Below are positions 1 to 9,524 of a stretch of 64,000 nt of DNA, one piece after another. Source of the stretch: Flavobacterium haoranii (GTDB taxonomy: Bacteria > Bacteroidota > Bacteroidia > Flavobacteriales > Flavobacteriaceae); NCBI RefSeq assembly GCF_009363055.1, contig NZ_CP045292.1:2666001-2730000 (forward strand), read 5' to 3'. The first letter of the stretch is position 1, and each line of letters opens with the position of its first letter. The position numbers and the translations under genes were made by a program. A model generated the notes under the pieces. That model did not search any database. It had not been told where the DNA came from and was given only the letters and a program-made list of their open reading frames with translations.

Positions 1-955
1 TTTTGTCAGAAAAAAAGTCGGGAGCTTCAAGTGAAAAATACACCCAAGTATAATCAGATTCTATTTCACTGTTATCTACAGCTGATACATTTTTTACGTA
101 AAAATTTCCATTAAAATCGGGAAAATATGTGTACACTTTGTTTTTTCTAGCTGCATTTAAATATAGATGCGAGTTGTAAATATCGCCTGCTGTTACTTGA
201 GCTACCGTGTTGTTTGTAATTCTAATATTTGATGTGTCAAATATGTAAAATTCATTTCCGGCCCAAAATTGAGTTTCTTTATTATATCTGTAAATTAATT
301 CGGAACCAATGGTGTACTGTGGTTTAATGTTGAATATAGCAGTATTCCAATTGCCATTTTGAAAAATGGCAACTTTTACATTTTGTTTTGGGTTTTGCAA
401 AATGTTTTCTCCATAATTAATTGTCAATTCAACGTTTTGTTTTTCATTTATCGATTCAAAATCACGAGCTCTTCTTATTTTCATACTAACACCTAATAGG
501 TCTTCATATATGACAAACTTTTTTGAAAAAATAATTTCTTGCTCATCATTGAAAATTTTTAGCATGTAGTTACCGCTTTTGGTAATTCTATTGAATTTAT
601 TTGGAAAAACTTGCTTGTAATGCGAGTAAGGTTGTAATGTATTGTATGAATTTTGATAAGTCATAATTCTTTGATTGTCCATCCCTTGTAAATACTCGAC
701 TTTTGAAAGGTTGGTTGGTGTCCAATCGTAGTTATATTGTGTAATAGTGTAGTAATAATCAGCTTCATTAGCATATAAATCATCAAACTGAATTTCGAAA
801 CTTTCGCCTATTTGAAAAAATGGAAAAACACTATTTCCTTCCTGAAAAAAGGCAACAGTTTTTATGTTGAATGGAGGTGAAATTTCTTTTTCAATTTGTG
901 CATTTATTGCAAAAAAAGTGAATACTAAAAATGTTGTGACAATTTTTTTAAACAT
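1..955 (-). CDS. Type IX secretion plug-like protein (DUF5103), 3' part cut by window edge
   Basis: The reading frame runs leftward from ATG at 955 and stays open to base 1, giving about 318 residues without a stop. It begins with a signal peptide (MFKKIVTTFLVFTFFAINAQ) and continues as a secreted beta-rich protein. I recognise the DUF5103 family, whose N-terminal domain is called the T9SS plug domain; in Flavobacterium johnsoniae such a protein binds the SprA translocon and closes its channel. It is transcribed divergently from nqrA, with about 200 bp between them. The family assignment rests on overall sequence resemblance and on this gene commonly lying beside nqr in flavobacteria. No catalytic motif is expected. 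Confidence 0.72.
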   Translation of the reverse strand, partial: MFKKIVTTFLVFTFFAINAQIEKEISPPFNIKTVAFFQEGNSVFPFFQIGESFEIQFDDLYANEADYYYTITQYNYDWTPTNLSKVEYLQGMDNQRIMTYQNSYNTLQPYSHYKQVFPNKFNRITKSGNYMLKIFNDEQEIIFSKKFVIYEDLLGVSMKIRRARDFESINEKQNVELTINYGENILQNPKQNVKVAIFQNGNWNTAIFNIKPQYTIGSELIYRYNKETQFWAGNEFYIFDTSNIRITNNTVAQVTAGDIYNSHLYLNAARKNKVYTYFPDFNGNFYVKNVSAVDNSEIESDYTWVYFSLEAPDFFSDK

Positions 956-1080
956 GCTATAAAGTAATGTGTTTGTGTAAAAGTAAGAAATCTTAAAAAG
1001 ATTTGACAAAAATTATGCTCAAGTCTGTAAAATTATCAATTTAGAATGAGTATAAATAATAAAATTAGCTTCTTATATTT

Positions 1081-1112
1081 TTGGTAACCATTGACCTAAT
1101 TATTTACATTTG
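1081..1112 (+). promoter_or_regulatory. Bacteroidota promoter of the nqr operon
   Basis: TTTG ends at 1083 (-33 element), then 21 bp, then TACATTTG at 1105-1112 matching the Bacteroidota -7 consensus TAnnTTTG. It lies 40 bp before the NqrA ATG. An upstream TTG codon at 1110 falls inside the -7 box, which argues against the longer NqrA reading. Confidence 0.75.
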
Positions 1113-1151
1113 TACGTTTTAAAAATTAGTACTAACCATATCTTCAATAAC

Positions 1152-2498
1152 ATGTCAAAAGACATTCGAATTAAAAAGGGTTTAGACCTTAAGTTGAAGG
1201 GTGAGGCAGCTCATGAAATAGCTACAGTAACCCGCTCGAAAGTCTATGCAATTAAGCCTTCCGATTTTCATGGTATTACACCTAAAATGGTGGTTAAAGA
1301 AGGTGCTACAGTTAAAGCCGGAGATGTTATTTTTTATTCAAAAAGTGACGAAGCGGTTAAATTTGTTTCTCCTGTAAGCGGAACTATTCAAGAAATTGTT
1401 CGTGGAGAAAAAAGAGTTATTCAAGCAATAAAAATTGTTGCTGATTCTCAAGATGTAGCAGTAGAGCATAGTAAAAAGAATCCAAAAGATTTATCAGAAA
1501 AAGAAGTAAAAGAACAATTGTTAGCTTCTGGTTGTTGGCCATTCATCAAGCAACGTCCTTATGACGTAATTGCAAATTCGGCTGATACTCCAAAAGCTAT
1601 TTTTGTATCCGGCATTAACTCAGCTCCATTAGCAGGTGATTTAAATTATGTTTTAGCGGATAAAAAAGAAGCTTTACAAGCTGGTTTTGAGGCGTTAAAA
1701 AAATTGACTGCAGGAAAAGTTCATGTAACTGTTGATGCAAAATCAAGCTTTCTTCCTTCTGTAGATGGAGTAGTTGTTCATAAAGGTGCAGGAAAACATC
1801 CAGTAGGATTAGTTTCTACACAAATTGCGGCTATTGATCCATTAAACAAAGGAGAGCGTGTTTGGGTTGTTCAAATAGAAGATGTTGTTACTATTGGAGA
1901 ATTATTCTTAAATGGTAAAGTTAATTTTGAAAAAACAGTAGCTTTAACAGGTACAGGTTTCGAAAAACCATCTTATGTAAAAGTAATTTCAGGTGCTCAA
2001 ATGAGTGATGTTGTTGCTGGAAATTTAAAAGATGGAAACTATAGAGTTATCAGTGGAAATGTTTTAACAGGAGATAAAAAATCAAGCGAAGATTTCTTAG
2101 GTTTTTATCACCACCAAGTTACTGCAATTCCTGAAGGAAATGACTATGATTTCTTTGGTTGGAATTTACCACGTCCAAACAAGTTTAGTGTTTACAGAGC
2201 AGGAATGTTCTCTTTTTTAACGCCAAACAAGAAATATGATTTGAATACAAATACAAATGGAGAACATAGAGGATTTGTATTAACTGGTGAATATGAAAAA
2301 GTTTGTCCTTTAGATATTTATCCAATGCAGCTATTAAAAGCAATTTTAGTTAAAGATCTAGACCAAATGGAAGCTTTAGGGATTTATGAAGTAGCTCCTG
2401 AAGATTTTGCTTTAACTGAATTTGTTGATGTTTCTAAACAAGATCATCAAAGAATAGTGAGACAAGGTTTAGATTTAATGATTAAAGAAGTAGGTTAA
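1152..2498 (+). CDS. nqrA: Na+-translocating NADH:quinone reductase subunit A
   Basis: This 448-residue protein is the cytoplasmic, membrane-associated subunit of the sodium-pumping NADH:ubiquinone/menaquinone oxidoreductase, involved in quinone binding. It begins MSKDIRIKKGLDLKLKG, the typical flavobacterial NqrA N terminus. The frame is open 14 codons further upstream, but that region overlaps the promoter, so ATG 1152 is the start. Length matches the family (about 445-450). It is the first gene of nqrABCDEF, which are packed with gaps of 2-28 bp. I see no transmembrane segments, as expected. Confidence 0.96.
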   Translation: MSKDIRIKKGLDLKLKGEAAHEIATVTRSKVYAIKPSDFHGITPKMVVKEGATVKAGDVIFYSKSDEAVKFVSPVSGTIQEIVRGEKRVIQAIKIVADSQDVAVEHSKKNPKDLSEKEVKEQLLASGCWPFIKQRPYDVIANSADTPKAIFVSGINSAPLAGDLNYVLADKKEALQAGFEALKKLTAGKVHVTVDAKSSFLPSVDGVVVHKGAGKHPVGLVSTQIAAIDPLNKGERVWVVQIEDVVTIGELFLNGKVNFEKTVALTGTGFEKPSYVKVISGAQMSDVVAGNLKDGNYRVISGNVLTGDKKSSEDFLGFYHHQVTAIPEGNDYDFFGWNLPRPNKFSVYRAGMFSFLTPNKKYDLNTNTNGEHRGFVLTGEYEKVCPLDIYPMQLLKAILVKDLDQMEALGIYEVAPEDFALTEFVDVSKQDHQRIVRQGLDLMIKEVG

Positions 2499-2526
2499 TC
2501 TCTAAAGAAATTTAATATCACTAAAA

Positions 2527-3723
2527 ATGAGTTTAAAACAAAATTTACATAATTTAAAAGAAAAGTACAGAGGTACTAAGTTTGAACAATCGTTCAATGC
2601 TTTGCATACTTTTCTTTATATGCCTAACATAACTACGCATTCAGGTGCGCATGTTAGAGATGCAGCCGATTTAAAGCGTGTAATGAACACGGTTATTATG
2701 GCTATGGTTCCAGTATTACTTTTTGGTATGTTCAATGCTGGTTATCAAATGAACGGACAAATCAATGGTTTTGAAAATACAGCTTTCTTAAGTTTAGATA
2801 ATTTCATCGTTGGTTTACAAAAAATTCTTCCTTTATTAATCGTTTCTTATGGTGTTGGTTTAGGTATCGAATTTATTTTCGCTACAGTAAAAAAACACGA
2901 AGTAGAAGAAGGATACTTAGTAACTGGTATGTTAGTTCCTCTTGTTGTGCCAATTGATTTACCTTTATGGATGTTAGCTGTTGCAGTTGCATTTGGTGTA
3001 ATCATAGGTAAAGAATTATTCGGTGGTACAGGTATGAACGTACTTAATCCAGCGTTAACAATTCGTGCATTCTTATTCTTCAACTGGGCAGCTTGGATGT
3101 CTGGAGATAAAGTTTGGGTTCACGGAGCTGTTGATGGAGTAATGAAAGCTAATGGTGTTGACGCTATTTCAGGTGAAACTATTTTAGGTCAATTAGCTCA
3201 AAATAAAGAATTACATCATTCGGCTTACGATATGTTCATGGGATTCATCCCAGGTTCAGTTGGTGAAACTTCTACAGCATTAATCTTGGTGGGTGCATTA
3301 TTGTTAATCTTATCAGGAATTGGAAGTGCTCGTATTATGATTTCAGCTGTTGTAGGTGCTGCTGTAATGGGATTAATCTTTAACGGATTAGTAGATTCAG
3401 GAGTAATTTTAGAAGGAACTAAATTCTATAGCTTAATGCATTTCCCTTGGTACCAACATTTATTAGTTGGTGGTATTGCTTTTGGTATTGTGTACATGGC
3501 TACAGATCCAGTTACGGCTTCTCAAACTAATGTTGGTAAAATTGTTTACGGTTTCTTAATTGGATTGTTCTCAATTTTAATTAGAGTTTTCAATCCAGCT
3601 TATCCAGAAGGAGTAATGATGGCAATCTTATTAATGAACGTATTTGCTCCAACTATCGATCATTACGTAGTTCAAGCAAACGTGAAGAGAAGAATGAAAC
3701 GTTTAAAACTTAAAACTGCTTAA
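2527..3723 (+). CDS. nqrB: Na+-translocating NADH:quinone reductase subunit B
   Basis: A 398-residue polytopic inner-membrane protein with about ten hydrophobic helices; it carries covalent FMN and riboflavin in the Nqr complex and forms part of the sodium path. The normal flavinylation motif is SGAT near residue 220. Here the matching stretch reads DAISGETIL, so Thr218 is the likely FMN-phosphoester residue but the alanine before it is glutamate. The second conserved segment PGSVGETST follows at about residues 242-250. It sits 28 bp after nqrA and 3 bp before nqrC. Confidence 0.96.
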   Translation: MSLKQNLHNLKEKYRGTKFEQSFNALHTFLYMPNITTHSGAHVRDAADLKRVMNTVIMAMVPVLLFGMFNAGYQMNGQINGFENTAFLSLDNFIVGLQKILPLLIVSYGVGLGIEFIFATVKKHEVEEGYLVTGMLVPLVVPIDLPLWMLAVAVAFGVIIGKELFGGTGMNVLNPALTIRAFLFFNWAAWMSGDKVWVHGAVDGVMKANGVDAISGETILGQLAQNKELHHSAYDMFMGFIPGSVGETSTALILVGALLLILSGIGSARIMISAVVGAAVMGLIFNGLVDSGVILEGTKFYSLMHFPWYQHLLVGGIAFGIVYMATDPVTASQTNVGKIVYGFLIGLFSILIRVFNPAYPEGVMMAILLMNVFAPTIDHYVVQANVKRRMKRLKLKTA

Positions 3724-3726
3724 TTT

Positions 3727-4452
3727 ATGTCAACAAAACGTACAGATTCAAACGTATATACTCTAGTATTCGCTGTAATATTAGTAGTTGTAGTAGGTTC
3801 GTTGTTGGCATTCTTTGCAAATGCTACAAGCGAAATGCGTAAAAATAATGATAAAGTAAAAACACAAATGGATATTTTAAGTGCTATGGGTGTTGATGCT
3901 AATCGTTCTAACGCAACAGAATTATTCCAAACCTATATTAAAAAGCAATTTGTTATTGAAGGAACAACAGCGACTGAAAATGACGAAGCTTATTTAATTG
4001 ATGTTAAAAAAGAACAAGACGCTGCAAAAGCTGGTAAAACGCAACGTTTACCAATGTTTGTTAGTGAGAAAGATGGTAAAACTATTTACATTATTCCAGT
4101 AAGAGGTAATGGTTTATGGGATGCTATTTGGGGTTATGTTGCCTTAAATGATGATTTAAAATCTATCAACGGTGTATTCTTTGATCACAAAGGAGAAACT
4201 CCAGGTTTAGGTGCTAATATTACTGAAAACTTCTTTAAAGATGATTTCAAAGGTGAAATGATTTATGATACAAACGGTAATTATAAATCTGTAGAGATAT
4301 CAAAATCTAACGCTGATCCAAATAATCAAGATAAAACAGATAATCAAGTAGATGCAATTTCTGGCGCAACAATTACAGGTAATGGTGTTGGTGCAATGTT
4401 GAAAAAAGGAATTAGCTTATACTTGCCTTATTTTGAAACCTTAAAAAAATAA
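3727..4452 (+). CDS. nqrC: Na+-translocating NADH:quinone reductase subunit C
   Basis: A 241-residue protein with one N-terminal membrane helix (about residues 11-31) and a large periplasmic FMN-binding domain. The covalent FMN site is the textbook SGATIT motif close to the C terminus; the acceptor is Thr215. ApbE, encoded just downstream at 7632, is the enzyme family that attaches FMN here. Length is close to the usual 240-260. It lies in the tight nqr operon, 3 bp after nqrB and 3 bp before nqrD. Confidence 0.96.
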   Translation: MSTKRTDSNVYTLVFAVILVVVVGSLLAFFANATSEMRKNNDKVKTQMDILSAMGVDANRSNATELFQTYIKKQFVIEGTTATENDEAYLIDVKKEQDAAKAGKTQRLPMFVSEKDGKTIYIIPVRGNGLWDAIWGYVALNDDLKSINGVFFDHKGETPGLGANITENFFKDDFKGEMIYDTNGNYKSVEISKSNADPNNQDKTDNQVDAISGATITGNGVGAMLKKGISLYLPYFETLKK

Positions 4453-4455
4453 ACT

Positions 4456-5133
4456 ATGGCAGATACTAAACAAACAGAAAAAGAGCCATTGTTCTCTAAA
4501 AAAAATGTTGGACTTGTAAAAGATCCATTGTTCGACAATAACCCTATTACTGTTCAGGTATTAGGTATTTGTTCTGCTTTAGCAATTACGGCAGAATTAA
4601 AAGCATCTGTAATTATGGCGTTATCAGTAATGTTCGTATTGGCAATGGGTAACGTAGTAATTTCATTAATGCGTAATATCATTCCTGGAGCTATACGTAT
4701 TATTGCGCAACTAGTAGTGGTAGCAGCTTTAGTAATTATTGTTGACTTAACTTTGAAGGCTTTTGTGCCCGATTTAGCTAAAAAATTATCAGTATTCGTT
4801 GGTTTAATTATTACGAACTGTATCATCATGGGACGCTTTGAAGCATTCGCTTTAGGTAACACACCTTGGAAATCATTCTTAGATGGTATTGGTAATGCAG
4901 CTGGTTACGGATTAATTTTAGTAATCGTTGGTTTTTTCCGCGAATTGTTAGGTTCTGGAAAACTATTCGGATTTGAAGTATTAGGAAATCCAGTTGAAAA
5001 AACAGGTTTGTATGCTATCGGATACGAAAACAATGGTTTCATGTTATTAGCGCCTATGGCCTTAATTACTTTAGGATTAATCATTGGTTTCCAACGTTCA
5101 AGAAATAAAAGTTTAATCGAAGAAACACACTAA
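4456..5133 (+). CDS. nqrD: Na+-translocating NADH:quinone reductase subunit D
   Basis: A 225-residue integral membrane subunit with six predicted helices, homologous to NqrE and to RnfA/RnfE. With NqrE it holds an intramembrane 2Fe-2S centre, and the family cysteines are visible in NPITVQVLGICSALAIT and GLIITNCIIMG. The N-terminal 30 residues are polar (KQTEKEPLFSKKNVG) and precede the first helix. It lies 3 bp after nqrC and 3 bp before nqrE. Confidence 0.95.
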   Translation: MADTKQTEKEPLFSKKNVGLVKDPLFDNNPITVQVLGICSALAITAELKASVIMALSVMFVLAMGNVVISLMRNIIPGAIRIIAQLVVVAALVIIVDLTLKAFVPDLAKKLSVFVGLIITNCIIMGRFEAFALGNTPWKSFLDGIGNAAGYGLILVIVGFFRELLGSGKLFGFEVLGNPVEKTGLYAIGYENNGFMLLAPMALITLGLIIGFQRSRNKSLIEETH

Positions 5134-5136
5134 GAA

Positions 5137-5895
5137 ATGGAATTATTACAATTATTTTTAAAGTCAATTTTTATTGATAATATGGTATTCGCTACATTCT
5201 TAGGAATGTGTTCTTACTTAGCGGTTTCTAAAAAAGTATCTACAGCTGTAGGACTTGGTGCTGCGGTAATTTTTGTTATGTTCGTAACCGTACCATTAAA
5301 CTATTTATTAGATCAATATTTACTTCGCCCGGGAGCTTTAGCTTGGTTAGGTGAAGAATATGCAGAGTACGATTTAAGTTTCTTAACTTTCATTTTATTT
5401 ATTGCTACTATTGCTACAATGGTACAATTAGTAGAAATGATTGTTGAAAAATTTGCTCCTGCTTTATATAACTCATTAGGTATTTTCTTACCGTTAATTG
5501 CTGTAAACTGTGCTATCTTAGGTGGTTCATTATTCATGCAACAAAGAGAGTTTGGAAATATTGTTGAAGCTACTGTTTATGGTGTAGGTTCAGGTATTGG
5601 ATGGTTTTTAGCAATTTTAGCTATCGCTGCAATTCGCGAAAAAATCAGATATTCAAATGTACCACCTGCTTTCCGTGGATTAGGAATTACTTTCATTTTA
5701 ACTGGATTAATGGCTATCGGATTTATGTCATTCGGTGGTATGTTAACAGGTGGAGATGAAGCTCCTAAAAAAGAAGTAGTTGAAAATGTTGCTCCTGTTG
5801 AAGTAAAAGAAGAAATTCCTGCTGAACCAGTAATTGATTCTACAGCAGTTGAAACAGTAAAAGATTCATTAACAACTGAAATAGCACAAAATTAA
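5137..5895 (+). CDS. nqrE: Na+-translocating NADH:quinone reductase subunit E with acidic C-terminal tail
   Basis: A 252-residue integral membrane subunit, inverted-topology partner of NqrD; the cysteines that ligate the shared 2Fe-2S cluster lie in [11 protein letters not shown] and [10 protein letters not shown]. The membrane domain ends near residue 203. The remaining 48 residues are a Pro/Glu/Val-rich hydrophilic tail (starts [11 protein letters not shown]) that the roughly 200-residue enterobacterial and Vibrio proteins lack. The tail is in frame and keeps the local codon use, so it is a real extension rather than a missed stop. It is followed 2 bp later by nqrF. Confidence 0.95.
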   Translation: MELLQLFLKSIFIDNMVFATFLGMCSYLAVSKKVSTAVGLGAAVIFVMFVTVPLNYLLDQYLLRPGALAWLGEEYAEYDLSFLTFILFIATIATMVQLVEMIVEKFAPALYNSLGIFLPLIAVNCAILGGSLFMQQREFGNIVEATVYGVGSGIGWFLAILAIAAIREKIRYSNVPPAFRGLGITFILTGLMAIGFMSFGGMLTGGDEAPKKEVVENVAPVEVKEEIPAEPVIDSTAVETVKDSLTTEIAQN

Positions 5896-5897
5896 TT

Positions 5898-7211
5898 ATG
5901 ATAGCATTAGAAGTAAGTACTGCGGGATTAATTACAACAACCGTAATTTCGTTTTTAGTTTTATTATTGGTTTTGGTTGCTGTTATTTTGTTTGCAAAAG
6001 CAAAATTAGTTCCATCAGGACCTGTTAAGATTAAAATTAATGGAGATGAAGAAATAGAAGTTGGATCAGGAAGTTCATTATTATCTACATTAGGAGGAGC
6101 AAAAATTTTCTTGCCTTCTGCTTGTGGTGGTGGTGGAACTTGTATCCAATGTAAATGTAAAGTTCTTTCAGGAGGTGGTGAGGCGTTACCAACAGAAACA
6201 CCACACTTTAATAGAAAAGAACTTGCTGAAGGTTGGCGTTTAGGATGTCAAGTTAAGGTAAAAGGAGATATGACTATCGAAGTTCCAGAGGAAGTATTTG
6301 GAATTAAAAAATTCGAAGCTAAAGTATTCTCGAACTACAACGTGGCATCATTTATTAAGGAGTTCGTTGTAGAATTACCTGAAGATATGCACTATGAGCC
6401 AGGTGGATATATCCAAATTGAAATTCCAGCTTGTGAAATTAAATATTCTGATATTGATATTACAGCACATCCAGTTGAACACCCAGGTGAACCTGAAAAA
6501 TTCAAAATGGAGTGGGATAAATTCAATTTGTGGCCATTAGTTATGAAAAATGACGATACAGTTGAGCGAGCTTATTCAATGGCTTCTTACCCAGCTGAAG
6601 GTCGTAAAATTATGTTAAACGTTCGTGTTGCTACTCCACCATGGGATAGAAATATTAACGGATGGATGAAAGTTAATCCAGGTATTGCATCATCTTATAT
6701 TTTCTCAAGGAAAGCTGGTGATCCTGTAACAGTTTCTGGACCTTACGGTGAATTCTTCATCAACGAGTCTGATGCAGAAATGTTATACATCGGTGGTGGA
6801 GCAGGTATGGCGCCAATGCGTTCGCACCTTTACCACTTATTCCGCACAGTTAAAACTGGAAGAAAAGTAACTTATTGGTACGGAGGGCGTTCTAAACGTG
6901 AATTATTTTATGTAGATCATTTTAGAGCTTTAGAAAAAGACTTCCCTAACTTCAAATTCCATATTGCATTATCTGAACCTTTACCAGAAGACAACTGGAA
7001 AGTGAAAGATGGTCCAAATGGAGAAGGTGATGGATTTGTAGGATTTATTCACAATGTGGTAATTGAAAATCACTTGAAAAACCACGAGTCTCCTGAAGAT
7101 ATTGAATTCTATTTCTGTGGACCACCAATGATGAACAACGCAGTTGTAAAAATGTGTGACGATTGGGGTGTGCCAAAAGAAAATGTTCGTTTCGACGACT
7201 TTGGAGGATAA
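5898..7211 (+). CDS. nqrF: Na+-translocating NADH:quinone reductase subunit F
   Basis: The 437-residue NADH-oxidising entry subunit. Order of parts: N-terminal membrane helix (about 9-33); ferredoxin-type 2Fe-2S domain with Cys76-x5-Cys82-x2-Cys85 and Cys117; FAD-binding segment RAYSMASYP near 227; NAD(P)-binding segment [11 protein letters not shown] near 300; and the C-terminal CGPPMMN motif. All cofactor residues expected for NqrF are present and the length is normal. It is the last nqr structural gene and is followed by a strong hairpin terminator. Confidence 0.96.
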   Translation: MIALEVSTAGLITTTVISFLVLLLVLVAVILFAKAKLVPSGPVKIKINGDEEIEVGSGSSLLSTLGGAKIFLPSACGGGGTCIQCKCKVLSGGGEALPTETPHFNRKELAEGWRLGCQVKVKGDMTIEVPEEVFGIKKFEAKVFSNYNVASFIKEFVVELPEDMHYEPGGYIQIEIPACEIKYSDIDITAHPVEHPGEPEKFKMEWDKFNLWPLVMKNDDTVERAYSMASYPAEGRKIMLNVRVATPPWDRNINGWMKVNPGIASSYIFSRKAGDPVTVSGPYGEFFINESDAEMLYIGGGAGMAPMRSHLYHLFRTVKTGRKVTYWYGGRSKRELFYVDHFRALEKDFPNFKFHIALSEPLPEDNWKVKDGPNGEGDGFVGFIHNVVIENHLKNHESPEDIEFYFCGPPMMNNAVVKMCDDWGVPKENVRFDDFGG

Positions 7212-7230
7212 ACCAATTCAAAATAAAACC

Positions 7231-7261
7231 AAAAAACCGATTCAATTTGAATCGGTTTTTT
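7231..7261. terminator. Intrinsic terminator after nqrF
   Basis: A perfect 14-bp stem (7231-7244 with 7248-7261, core AACCGATTCA) closes a 3-nt loop and is flanked by A and T runs. It ends the nqr operon 19 bp after the nqrF stop. Confidence 0.85.
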
Positions 7262-7283
7262 TATTACTACTTCTACAAATGTT

Positions 7284-7291
7284 TAACTTTG
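7284..7291 (+). promoter_or_regulatory. -7 box TAACTTTG before the linker gene
   Basis: TAACTTTG matches TAnnTTTG and ends only 4 bp before ATG 7296. No clear -33 TTG lies at the usual distance. If used, the transcript would be nearly leaderless. Confidence 0.5.
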
Positions 7292-7295
7292 TATT

Positions 7296-7657
7296 ATGGA
7301 AGAACTAAGTTTACAAGAATTGCATCAAATAGCTATGAACCATGTAGGTAAAGATTTAGAATCGAAAGGTTTTGAGTTTATTGCAATTAATAGTCAATTA
7401 AAAAAGCATCCACAATTTATTTGTGTAGATAAAAAGAATACTTTACATTTTGTAATGATTCAAGCTGTTCAATATCCTGAAAATCCTCAAGAATATGATG
7501 TTATTTTCATGGAGACTTTTTTAAAGCACGCAAAAGAGAAAAAGCGAAAGTTCTGTTTGCTGGTGTAGGTATTGCAAATGCAGAAAATTTTGAACTTCCT
7601 GTTTACAAAACTTCCGATTATATTATAAATTATGATGGCTTTAAAGAATTATTATAA
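7296..7657 (+). CDS. Conserved small protein between nqrF and apbE (one -1 frameshift)
   Basis: The frame opens at ATG 7296 and stops early at 7568, but the next frame continues at once (AKVLFAGVGIANAENFELPV...) to a stop at 7657. Adding one A to the run at 7539-7543 restores a 120-residue protein. I do not know its function; homologues in this position in flavobacteria are often named after NqrF because of location only. It has no membrane segment, signal peptide or cofactor motif. The stop overlaps the start of apbE by 26 bp, so the two are probably co-expressed. The break is probably a sequencing error. Confidence 0.65.
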
Positions 7658-8651
7658 GGTTTTAGTAGTATTGTTTGTTGTTGCTTGTCAAAGAGAAAAA
7701 AAAGAAGATTTTTTTATCATTCAAGGAGAAGCACAAGGAAGTACTTATTCTATTAAATATATTGCAACAGAAGAATTGGTTTCTAAAAAAGATATTGATT
7801 CTTTATTAACAGAGTTTGATAATTCATTATCCACTTATAAACCTTCTTCTAGTATATCAAAAATAAATAATGGTGATACTACAGTTGTAGTTAATGACTG
7901 GTTTGTGGATACTTATAAAGCATCACAAAAAATTTATGAAGAGACAAATGGGTTATTTGATCCAACTATTGGTGTGTTAGTAAATGCATACGGGTTTGGG
8001 CCTAACCATCAGCATAAAAATCTTTCTCAAAAGCAAATAGATAGTTTGTTGCAATATGTTGGTTTTTCAAAAGTACGAATCAATGAGAATAAAACTATTC
8101 ATAAAGATTTTACTCAAACTTACTTTGACTTCAATGCAATTGCTCAAGGTTATTCGGTTGATGTAGTGGTAAATTTCTTAAAATCGAAAGGAATTCAAAA
8201 TGGGATAGTAGAAATTGGTGGAGAATTATTTGCTCTTGGAAAAAATACGATTCAAAATAAAAATTGGGTAATAGGTATTGATGATCCTTTACAATCTCCT
8301 GAAGAAGAACGTAAACTGATTGCAAGTATCAAATTAGAGAATTTAGGAATGGCGACATCTGGTAATTATAGAAAAGTAATTGTCGATAGTATTACAGGCG
8401 AAAAATTTGTACATACCATTAATCCTAAAACGGGAAAACCTCAAAAAGGTTCTGTATTAAGTACAACTATTTTAGCTTCAACTTGTGTTATGGCAGATGG
8501 TTATGCAACAGCTTTTATGGTTATGAATTTAGAAGAAGGAAAAGCCTTTTTAAAAGAACATCCAGAGTTGTATGTAATGATAATGTATGTAGATGAAAAT
8601 AATGAATTACAACAACTACAAACTGAAAATTTTAAACGCTTAATTAATTAA
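7632..8651 (+). CDS. apbE: FAD:protein FMN transferase (ApbE family lipoprotein)
   Basis: A 339-residue enzyme that moves FMN from FAD to a threonine of target proteins, here most likely NqrB and NqrC encoded upstream. It starts with a lipoprotein signal ending in VVACQ (Cys at about residue 19), placing it on the periplasmic side where those threonines lie. Family segments are present in order: DPTIGVLVNAYGFGP, DFNAIAQGYSVD, GGELFALGKN, HTINPKTGKP and TCVMADGYATAF, the last including the metal-binding Asp/Thr region. ATG 7632 and ATG 7635 are equally possible starts. Confidence 0.93.
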   Translation: MMALKNYYKVLVVLFVVACQREKKEDFFIIQGEAQGSTYSIKYIATEELVSKKDIDSLLTEFDNSLSTYKPSSSISKINNGDTTVVVNDWFVDTYKASQKIYEETNGLFDPTIGVLVNAYGFGPNHQHKNLSQKQIDSLLQYVGFSKVRINENKTIHKDFTQTYFDFNAIAQGYSVDVVVNFLKSKGIQNGIVEIGGELFALGKNTIQNKNWVIGIDDPLQSPEEERKLIASIKLENLGMATSGNYRKVIVDSITGEKFVHTINPKTGKPQKGSVLSTTILASTCVMADGYATAFMVMNLEEGKAFLKEHPELYVMIMYVDENNELQQLQTENFKRLIN

Positions 8652-8654
8652 TTT

Positions 8655-8747
8655 TGTCAAGCTGAATTCATTCCAGCTTCTAAAAAATGTTGAAGAATCT
8701 GACACGAGCTTTAGCGAACTGACGAAGTAATCAAGTTCAGATTGACA
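8655..8747. repeat. Imperfect palindromic intergenic repeat
   Basis: Ends are TGTCAAGCTGAA (8655-8666) and TTCAGATTGACA (8736-8747), reverse complements with one mismatch, bounding a 93-bp non-coding element between the convergent apbE and methyltransferase genes. It resembles the short dispersed palindromes found between genes in many Bacteroidota genomes. Confidence 0.55.
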
Positions 8748-8753
8748 TTTGTT

Positions 8754-9524
8754 TTATTTCCTAACAACAGGAATAATCTCTCCTTTTGCAAGACAATATT
8801 TCTCTACTAATTCAGGTGATAGTTTTGAGGTGTAATCAACTTCGTCAACTTCGAAACCAATACTACGTAATTTGTCAAAATAATCACGTCCGTAAACACG
8901 CACATGGTCGTATTGCCCGAAGATTTTAGCACGTTCTTTTGGATCTGTAATAGAATCATCTGCAAAAGTTGTTTCACGAGATAAATCTTGAGGTATTTGA
9001 AAAATTCCCCAGCCGTTTGGTTTCATCACACGATATAATTCTTGCATCGCTTTTGTATCATCTGGAATATGTTCTAAAACATGATTACAGAAAATAATAT
9101 CAAACGAATTATCTTCAAAAGGTAGATTGCAAATATCAGCCTTAACATCAGCTAATGGCGAAAGTAAATCGGTAGTTAAATAATCTAAATTTTCTTGCTT
9201 TTTAAATCGTTTATAAAACTCTTGTTCTGGAGCAAAATGTAAAACTTTTAATTTATCTGTCGAGGAGAAAAAATTAGTTTCATTCTGTAAATACAACCAC
9301 AACAAACGATGTCTTTCTAAAGAAAGTGTACTTGGCGACAAAACATTATTGCGTTGGCTACCATAGCCGTAAGGCAAAAACATTTTAAAACTTTTGCCAT
9401 CAATAGGATCGGTGAAACGATTTCCTTTTAAAGCAAAAGCTAAAATAGGTCTAACAACAATGCTTAAACGAATTAAGATTGGTCGTGGAATTGTGTTGAG
9501 AACAAATTTAAAAAATTTCTTCAT
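8754..9524 (-). CDS. Class I SAM-dependent methyltransferase
   Basis: A 256-residue protein. The central part has the methyltransferase type 11 pattern: HFAPEQEFYKRFK near residue 96, then an acidic strand (DYLTTDLLSPLADVKADI), the post-I motif NSFDIIFCNHVLEHIPD and RVMKPNGWGIFQIP. The N-terminal 70 residues are basic and hydrophobic. The substrate cannot be told from sequence. It is translated from an ATG that overlaps the map stop by one base, so it is co-transcribed with map. Confidence 0.8.
   Translation of the reverse strand: MKKFFKFVLNTIPRPILIRLSIVVRPILAFALKGNRFTDPIDGKSFKMFLPYGYGSQRNNVLSPSTLSLERHRLLWLYLQNETNFFSSTDKLKVLHFAPEQEFYKRFKKQENLDYLTTDLLSPLADVKADICNLPFEDNSFDIIFCNHVLEHIPDDTKAMQELYRVMKPNGWGIFQIPQDLSRETTFADDSITDPKERAKIFGQYDHVRVYGRDYFDKLRSIGFEVDEVDYTSKLSPELVEKYCLAKGEIIPVVRK

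Noticed and set aside
1110..1151. Longer NqrA reading from TTG 1110
   Set aside because: It overlaps the -7 promoter box and adds 14 residues not seen in NqrA; ATG 1152 gives the family N terminus.
4554..4862. 102-codon open frame antisense to nqrD
   Set aside because: It mirrors the codon pattern of a well-conserved membrane gene and lacks a promoter or family resemblance.
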